From positions 1-16,972 of the forward strand of contig QMVA01000012.1 of NCBI GenBank assembly GCA_003660865.1: a DNA stretch of 16,972 bases, in the 5' to 3' direction. Position 1 is the first letter of the stretch; every line of letters starts with the position of its first letter. A model generated the notes under the pieces. It did not search any database. It saw nothing but the letters and a program-made list of their open reading frames with translations, and was not told where the DNA came from. Source of the stretch: Candidatus Nanohalarchaeota archaeon. GTDB taxonomy: Archaea; EX4484-52; B79-G9. A program made the position numbers and the translations under genes. This document shows positions 13,226-16,972 of this stretch, in pieces.

Positions 13226-13448
13226 TTGAGTATATGAAAGGTACTTGTTGTGTTTTGCTTGGGTTGAATGTAAAGGGCGGTTTATTCCTCTTTGTGTTTG
13301 GGGTGTCTGTTCTCGAGTTCTCACCCACCCTATTTTTGGCTATGTTTTCTTAGAGGGGTTGTTTTGGTTAGGTTATGTTTTTTTGTGGGAGAAGCAGGGG
13401 TTGGGGATGGTGTTGGTCAGGTGACACATTTTGTTCTTTTGTGGCTGG

Positions 13449-13607
13449 TTAGTCTTCTGTGGTTATTTCCAGTTCGTTTCCTGTGAGGGGTTCGATTATT
13501 TTGCTGCATTTTGGGCATCTTATGAAGTGGATGTGGCCGGGGATATCTATTATTCCTGCGAAGTCGTATGGATATTTTGAGGTTACTGGTGTTTGTTCTG
13601 TTTCCAT
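13449..13607 (-). CDS. Small zinc-ribbon-like protein, start uncertain
   Basis: From ATG 13607 the frame gives 52 residues: a linker, YPYDFAGIIDIPGHIHFIRC, then a PKCSKIIEPL knuckle with one visible CxxC pair (CPKC), and an acidic end (ELEITTED). The frame stays open well upstream with protein-like sequence (KIKLGIIRSEKSRILDIFKN), but it has no ATG, GTG or TTG up to the TATA box at 13787-13796. The true gene is therefore probably longer, with an ATT or other rare start, or has lost its start. Only half of a zinc site is visible in the stretch read. Function unknown. The opposite-strand ORF here is an artefact. Confidence 0.5.
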   Translation of the reverse strand: METEQTPVTSKYPYDFAGIIDIPGHIHFIRCPKCSKIIEPLTGNELEITTED

Positions 13608-13786
13608 TTTGATCTGTTCTAAGGGGGTGTTTTGGACTTGGTTTTTGAATATGTCGAGAATTCTTGATTTTTCGCTGCGTATTATGCCTAGTTTTATTTT
13701 TGCTTTTTCGGGTTTGTTGTTTTCAGGGTTTCTATTATTGTCTGAACTGCGGATTGTTTGTGTGTGTTGTTTTTTTTTGGTTTGAT

Positions 13787-13796
13787 GATTTATATA
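13787..13796. promoter_or_regulatory. TATA box upstream of the 13822 membrane gene, possibly bidirectional
   Basis: TTTATATATA is centred about 30 bases before ATG 13822 on the plus strand, suggesting a leaderless or near-leaderless message. The A/T symmetry would also let it serve the minus-strand zinc-ribbon gene. Confidence 0.45.
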
Positions 13797-13821
13797 TATG
13801 TGTGTGTGTGAAGTTATTGTT

Positions 13822-14205
13822 ATGGGGTTTTTGGAGAAGGTTTTTGGGTGTGAGACTGCGCATGTTCATCGGAGGGGGGATGAGGTTCATGTTTTTGGTA
13901 GTGTGGCGGGGGTTGTCTCTATTGTTTCGGGGATTGTTTTGTATGTTTTGCTGATGCCTTTGAGTGTGGTTGGGTATATTCGTGTGGTTGGGCTTGTGTG
14001 GGTGCTTTTCGGGGTGCTTGCGTTTTATGGGTTGTATGTGTTTGAGCATGAGGACAGGAGGACCGGTGGGAGGATGCTTGCGGTTCTTGGGCTTTTTGGG
14101 CTGGTTTTTGGTGTCGGTTTTTTTGCCGGGGCTTTGATGATGGTTTTTGCAGGGGTTCTTGGTATCGCATGTTCGGTGCGAAGGGTCGGGGAGAAGTTGT
14201 GTTAG
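13822..14205 (+). CDS. Four-helix membrane protein of unknown function
   Basis: A 127-residue protein with a short basic/His-containing cytoplasmic start (GFLEKVFGCETAHVHRRGDE), two hydrophobic helices (VAGVVSIVSGIVLYVLL, VVGLVWVLFGVLAFYGLYVF), a charged loop EHEDRRTGGR and two more helices (LAVLGLFGLVFGVGFFAGAL, MVFAGVLGIAC) ending in basic residues. ATG 13822 is preferred over upstream codons because they precede the likely transcription start set by the TATA box. I recognise no family. The gene converges on a broken membrane gene at 14202. Confidence 0.65.
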   Translation: MGFLEKVFGCETAHVHRRGDEVHVFGSVAGVVSIVSGIVLYVLLMPLSVVGYIRVVGLVWVLFGVLAFYGLYVFEHEDRRTGGRMLAVLGLFGLVFGVGFFAGALMMVFAGVLGIACSVRRVGEKLC

Positions 14206-14953
14206 GTTTTTTGAAGGGCGTTTTGGTAGTAGTGGATGAGGAATGAGAAGCTTATTGTTGTGCTTATTATTATTATTATTGTGGGAATTATTGTTATCTG
14301 GCTTACGGGGCTATCAGGTGGCTTGGTATGAGTATTGTTACAGGGGATGTTATTAGGAGGAATGGTATTGATGCTATGAGTAGTGGGATGAGGAAGAGGA
14401 TGTTTGAGGTTATTATCGATAGTGCTGTTTTTTTGGGTTGTTCGGTTGCTATTTTTATGTTTTTTTTTGGCTGAGGCGGTTATTGTTGTGTTTTCTATGA
14501 GTATGATGAATGGGGAGTAGAATAAGAGGAACCATAGAAGTATGCTTACCGGGGTAAGGAGAGTTAGTGTTTCTGCTGTCATCGATGATATGATGTGTTC
14601 TTTTAGTGGTTTGCTGGCTGTTTCGATTGAGTATGTTTTTATGATGTTTATTGTGTGTGCTGCTAGGATTATGATTGGTACTGATGCGAGGAGTGTGGTT
14701 GTGGTGAGCGCAAATGTGAATTTGATGAATGTTGGTTTTGTTGTGTTTTTTTGGTTATGTGATATGCTATGTATGAGTATATGATGAAGAATACCAGGAG
14801 TGCGGCTGTTATCTCTGCGGCGGTCATTTGTTTTTCTGTTGGGTTGTCTGGTATGGTTATTATTGTCATGAGTAATATTGCTAGTGCTATGGATGTGGCG
14901 AAGAGCAGGATTAGGCAGGTCATTGTTGCTTTGGCTGTTTTGATGTTTCCCAT
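14202..14953 (-). pseudogene. Multi-helix membrane protein gene with three frameshifts
   Basis: The pieces join into one membrane protein of about 250 residues from ATG 14953 (MGNIKTAKATMTCLILLFAT). Frame 1 runs to AYHITKK and shifts at the T7 run 14746-14752 (one base short). The next frame carries FIKFTFALTTTTLLASVPII and LTLLTPVSILLWFLLFYSPF, then shifts back at a T9 run near 14461-14469 (one base too many). The third piece has ALSIITSNILFLIPLLIASI, ends at TAA 14303-14305, and a slip at four C (near 14306-14309) would add ITIIPTIIIIISTTISFSFL. Six to eight hydrophobic helices result. All breaks are in single-base runs. Family unknown. It is a pseudogene, or a gene with sequencing errors at each run. 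Confidence 0.7.
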
Positions 14954-15151
14954 ATCAGTGGATTTCTGCATTCTACGCATCAGTTGCCGTTGTCGCTTTT
15001 TATCGGGTACCTGGAGAGGAGTGCGGGGTGTGAGGTTGTTTTTGTGGGGGTGCAGCCGGAGTCTGTCGGGTTTGGGTGTGAGTTGAGTGATGTGTGCAGG
15101 GAGGGAGTTTTGCGGGCGGTTGAGGTTGTTTGCGGGCTGGTTTCGGAATGA
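14951..15151 (+). pseudogene. hycI: C-terminal remnant of hydrogenase maturation protease HycI
   Basis: 67 codons without a start encode HISGFLHSTHQLPLSLFIGY, then CEVVFVGVQPESVGFG, ELSDVCREGVLRAVEVV and a stop (TGA 15149-15151). STHxLPLS and VGVQPxxVGF are signatures of HycI-type endopeptidases, which clip the C-terminus of the [NiFe]-hydrogenase large subunit. The N-terminal half with the GNxLxGDDG motif is absent: upstream the frame closes at a TAG, and the start of the opposite-strand membrane gene occupies the junction. It cannot be functional here. It fits the loss of the hydrogenase at 117-1235. Confidence 0.85.
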
Positions 15152-15180
15152 GTATTTTCGCTGAAGTATAGGGTATTGTC

Positions 15181-15507
15181 TCAGAGAACAGCGATTCCCA
15201 GACTTAAGAAAGATGCAAGGAATAAAAGCGCTCCTGCAACTACAAACTGCAAAATCCATGCCAAAAAAGCGGAAAGCCACGACATCTTGAATACTTTTTT
15301 ATATATGAATAGGAGCAAGATGAATCCGATAATAGGTATGTCTAAAGCTGCGCCGATGACGCCGACAATAAGATTGACCATAGGTACCTTAAATATCGTT
15401 GCCTTGCCGCCCAAAAGCCCGACTGCAAAGTAAAGCGGCAGCGCAGAAATTAGGAGGATTGCGATAATTGCAAGGATACCGATAGTAACACCAAATAACA
15501 ATGTCAT
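15181..15507 (-). CDS. Small membrane protein, three to four helices
   Basis: A 108-residue very hydrophobic protein: GVTIGILAIIAILLISALPL, then AVGLLGG, VPMVNLIVGVIGAALDIPII, GFILLLFIYKKVF, and a last helix LAWILQFVVAGALLFLASFL. The basic pair KK after helix 3 suggests it is cytoplasmic. ATG 15507 is 25 bases from a TATA-like TTTAAAAAA, so the message is probably leaderless. Its coding strand is G/T-rich, opposite to nearby minus-strand genes, which hints at a recent inversion or transfer. No family recognised. Confidence 0.7.
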   Translation of the reverse strand: MTLLFGVTIGILAIIAILLISALPLYFAVGLLGGKATIFKVPMVNLIVGVIGAALDIPIIGFILLLFIYKKVFKMSWLSAFLAWILQFVVAGALLFLASFLSLGIAVL

Positions 15508-15527
15508 AATGTTTCTTACATTTTGGC

Positions 15528-15536
15528 TTTTTTAAA
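15528..15536 (-). promoter_or_regulatory. TATA box for the 15181-15507 membrane gene
   Basis: The minus strand reads TTTAAAAAA centred about 25 bases before ATG 15507, the leaderless spacing. Confidence 0.45.
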
Positions 15537-15546
15537 TGTGATTTTT

Positions 15547-16083
15547 TCAGTCAAGGTGGTTTAGTTCGTCTCTCAGGTTCTCAAGTGTCTTGTGGAGGTT
15601 TGAGACATTGGTTGACATCTGGATGTCTACGCCCTCGTCGGGTATTTCGAGACCATCCGGGACGGTTAGTTTTCCTTCCACATCTGTGAGTTTTTCGTCG
15701 AGGGTGTTCAGGTGGGATTCGAGCCTTTCGATTGCTTCTGCTTTTAGTTTTTCTGCTTTTCCTACTAAAGAAATAGTGTCTGCTATGTATTTTATGTCTT
15801 TTTTTGCATCTATGAGTTGTTTTGCGACTTCGGTGTGTTCGTCTATTTTTACGAACAGTTCGGTTTCTACCTCTGTTTTTGGTTCTGTGTCATGTGTTTT
15901 TGCGGGTTCTATCAGGTTGTTTACCTGTGTGTTGTGCGGCGCGTTTATGGGTGTTGGCATGATTTTTTCCTGTGGCGCTTGTGGAGGTGCTGTGTTTAGG
16001 GGTGTTATGGGGTCGCCTGTGCCCAGTCCGACTACGCCTTTCAGACGGTTTATGTCGCTTTCTGTTAATTTCTCGGATGGCAT
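15547..16083 (-). CDS. Cytoplasmic coiled-coil protein with Pro-rich linker
   Basis: A 178-residue soluble protein. Residues 1-25 (SEKLTESDINRLKGVVGLG) are followed by a Pro/Asn-rich linker (DPITPLNTAPPQAPQEK to about residue 60). Then ETELFVKIDEHTEVAKQLID starts a long heptad-patterned helix region (KYIADTISLVGKAEKLKAEA, IERLESHLNTLDEKLTDVEG). A second helical end is LHKTLENLRDELNHL. There are no cysteines or catalytic motifs. A TATA box (16106-16114) sits 27 bases before ATG 16083, so the message is leaderless. It looks like a structural or scaffold protein; I recognise no named family. Confidence 0.7.
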   Translation of the reverse strand: MPSEKLTESDINRLKGVVGLGTGDPITPLNTAPPQAPQEKIMPTPINAPHNTQVNNLIEPAKTHDTEPKTEVETELFVKIDEHTEVAKQLIDAKKDIKYIADTISLVGKAEKLKAEAIERLESHLNTLDEKLTDVEGKLTVPDGLEIPDEGVDIQMSTNVSNLHKTLENLRDELNHLD

Positions 16084-16105
16084 TTTTAATTATTGGTGGC
16101 TAATG

Positions 16106-16114
16106 TTTATATAA
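16106..16114 (-). promoter_or_regulatory. TATA box for the coiled-coil protein gene
   Basis: TTATATAAA on the minus strand, centred about 27 bases before ATG 16083; leaderless spacing. Confidence 0.55.
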
Positions 16115-16131
16115 GTTATAGAAGTGGGTGG

Positions 16132-16242
16132 TGCCCTCACCGGGATTTTCACGCGTTTTGCATGTGTTTTTGTGCTTTTCGCGTCTTGAACCCGGGCCAC
16201 AGCCTCCGCAAGGCTGCATCTTATCCACTGGACTATGAGGGC
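16132..16242 (-). tRNA. tRNA-Arg(GCG) with an intron in the T loop
   Basis: Acceptor GCCCTCA pairs perfectly with TGAGGGC, plus discriminator A. The anticodon stem CAGCC/GGCTG encloses TTGCGGA, anticodon GCG (reads CGC, arginine). The T stem is CCGGG/CCCGG and its loop TTCAA-AT is split by 39 bases. The D arm is GTCC-AGTGGATAA-GAT. Removing the intron leaves 72 nucleotides. Neither end extends beyond the acceptor stem, so CCA is added post-transcriptionally. Its TATA box is 30 bases upstream at 16272-16279. Confidence 0.95.
16147..16185 (-). other. T-loop intron of tRNA-Arg(GCG)
   Basis: 39 bases between TTCAA and ATCCC; the ends are uncertain by up to three bases because of flanking A residues. 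Inside, ACGCG pairs with CGCGT and GCA with TGC, so the intron folds as an extended hairpin as expected for bulge-helix-bulge processing. Confidence 0.85.
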
Positions 16243-16271
16243 ATACGGTGAATGGATGTGTATTGGCAAAG

Positions 16272-16279
16272 TTTATAAA
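16272..16279. promoter_or_regulatory. Palindromic TATA box shared by tRNA-Arg and the zinc-ribbon/EF-1beta genes
   Basis: TTTATAAA reads the same on both strands. It lies 30 bases before tRNA-Arg on the minus strand. On the plus strand it predicts a start near 16300, about 60 bases before the zinc-ribbon gene. Confidence 0.6.
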
Positions 16280-16361
16280 GGTTTAGGGGGTATATTAAGT
16301 AAATTCATGATTTGTTCGTGATTTTTATTGATTTAATGGTATTGATTTAATGGTGAAAGAT

Positions 16362-16526
16362 ATGGATGATATGTCGTGTAATGGTTGCGGTGCCAGTATT
16401 TCGGTTGGCGAGCATTCGGTTAAGTTTAAGTGCCCTGCATGCGGTGAGATGATTGTAAGGTGCAGTAAGTGTAAGGTTACTTCGAATAATTATACATGTA
16501 GAAAGTGCGGGTTTGTCGGACCGTGA
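16362..16526 (+). CDS. Zinc-ribbon RNA-binding translation protein (COG2888 type)
   Basis: A 54-residue protein with four CxxC knuckles: CNGCG, CPACG, CSKCK and CRKCG, which can form two zinc ribbons. This is the pattern of the archaeal predicted zinc-ribbon RNA-binding protein that commonly precedes EF-1beta. Start ATG 16362 is chosen because GGTGA (16352-16356) is five bases upstream; ATG 16350 would add MVKD. The stop TGA is 14 bases before the EF-1beta start, so the two are probably co-transcribed. A role in translation is inferred from the neighbour and family. Confidence 0.85.
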   Translation: MDDMSCNGCGASISVGEHSVKFKCPACGEMIVRCSKCKVTSNNYTCRKCGFVGP

Positions 16527-16540
16527 TAGGGTGATGTTTT

Positions 16541-16804
16541 ATGGGTAGTAATGTGCTTGCGACATTCAGGGTTATGCCTGAGTCGGCTGATATTGATTTG
16601 GCTTTGGTTGAGTCCCGGATTAGGGAGCTTGATATTGGTGATATTAAGGAGATGAAGCAGGAGGATATTGCTTTTGGATTGAAGCAGTTGACTGTACTTG
16701 TTCTTATGGCTGATGAAGGCGGACTTCTGGAGAAGATTGAGGGTAAGATTCGCGATGTTGAGGGAGTGCAGGATGCGGAGAATACCGGTGTTACGCTGAT
16801 TTGA
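16541..16804 (+). CDS. Elongation factor 1-beta (aEF-1beta)
   Basis: An 87-residue archaeal EF-1beta, the guanine-nucleotide exchange factor that recharges EF-1alpha with GTP. The order is typical: VLATFRVMPESADIDLALVE, then IGDIKEMKQEDIAFGLKQL, a hydrophobic strand TVLVLMADEGG, and the conserved ending GVQDAENTGVTLI. The length is normal for the family. It directly follows the zinc-ribbon gene, an arrangement common in archaea, and ends in TGA with T-rich sequence after it (a T9-10 run near 16850-16859) that may act as terminator. Confidence 0.95.
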   Translation: MGSNVLATFRVMPESADIDLALVESRIRELDIGDIKEMKQEDIAFGLKQLTVLVLMADEGGLLEKIEGKIRDVEGVQDAENTGVTLI

Positions 16805-16896
16805 GTACCTGATTTTCTAATATTTGTTTTTTGCAGATATTGTGTTTATGTTTTTTTTTGAATGCTGTTTTGTAAATATTGTGATAGTAACAATAG

Positions 16897-16915
16897 TAAC
16901 ATTTGTAAAATGTTA
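16897..16915. repeat. Inverted repeat ahead of a possible promoter at the window end
   Basis: TAACATTT-GTA-AAATGTTA is a perfect eight-base dyad, preceded by the direct repeat AGTAAC-AAT-AGTAAC. A TATA-like GATATATTTAAC (16918-16929) follows at once, so the dyad could be an operator for a gene starting beyond the window. No gene is seen in 16805-16972. Confidence 0.4.
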
Positions 16916-16972
16916 TTGATATATTTAACAGCCTACTTTTTTGCAGGCAGTATGTTTATAATTCGTGTGCCG

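Noticed and set aside
117..15151. Random sequencing error as the sole cause of all frame breaks
   Set aside because: Long runs also occur in intact genes without breaks, several defects are substitutions to stop codons, and breaks cluster in a few loci. It remains possible for single runs such as the T7 and T9 tracts.
15590..16114. 174-codon plus-strand Ser/Phe/Cys-rich ORF
   Set aside because: Shadow of the coiled-coil gene, which has a well-placed promoter and heptad pattern.
1..16972. CRISPR arrays, insertion sequences or prophage genes
   Set aside because: No regularly spaced repeats, transposases, integrases or terminal inverted repeats were seen; the only repeats are ORB boxes and small dyads.

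Overview
This window is archaeal. It carries an Orc1/Cdc6 initiator beside an AT-rich origin with ORB-type repeats, archaeal elongation factor 1-beta with its usual zinc-ribbon neighbour, a COG1709-type regulator, and intron-containing tRNA genes. Many starts sit 25-27 bases from a TATA box, which suggests leaderless mRNAs. The lineage cannot be fixed from sequence alone. Tiny membrane proteins, gene decay and tRNA introns at odd positions would suit a reduced euryarchaeal or DPANN-like genome, but that is inference.

Layout. Positions 1-1525 hold the tail of a group 4 (Mbh/Ech-type) membrane [NiFe]-hydrogenase locus: a NuoH-like subunit broken by several frameshifts and a TAG, an open two-cluster ferredoxin subunit that lacks one cluster cysteine, and a small membrane gene with two in-frame TAGs. 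Positions 1533-3157 (minus strand) hold a membrane protein related to that broken small gene, then orc1/cdc6. Positions 3300-3775 are a replication origin with five ORB-like elements and a long A/T tract. Positions 3914-6232 (minus) hold the COG1709-type regulator and an unusual Yip1-like plus SecD-P1-like fusion whose first 16 codons are cut off by a TAA. Positions 6483-8712 encode the two subunits of NfnAB/SudAB. Positions 8821-9660 (minus) are a pseudogene with an alpha/alpha-barrel (prenyltransferase/squalene-cyclase-like) end.

Positions 9777-12873 form a tight operon for preQ0, the precursor of archaeosine: RHH regulator, phosphoribosyltransferase, QueD, QueE, QueC and FolE2/MptA. It ends at a T8 tract. 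Next comes tRNA-Leu(CAA) with two introns. One intron lies in the D arm. The other, at 37/38, contains a kink-turn-like C/D motif whose guide points at C34 of the same tRNA. Positions 13449-15507 hold small membrane and zinc-ribbon genes, a multi-frameshifted membrane pseudogene and a C-terminal remnant of the hydrogenase maturation protease HycI. Positions 15547-16804 hold a coiled-coil protein, tRNA-Arg(GCG) with an intron in the T loop, and the zinc-ribbon/aEF-1beta pair.

Two themes tie the window together. First, several genes have decayed, notably those of a [NiFe]-hydrogenase system (membrane subunit, ferredoxin ligand, maturation protease), while the soluble ferredoxin/NAD(P)H enzyme and the tRNA-modification operon are intact. 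Breaks cluster in a few genes and are absent from about 8 kb of intact coding sequence, so true decay is more likely than random sequencing error. Second, tRNA biology stands out: archaeosine precursor synthesis, three tRNA introns in two genes, and a possible intron-encoded methylation guide.
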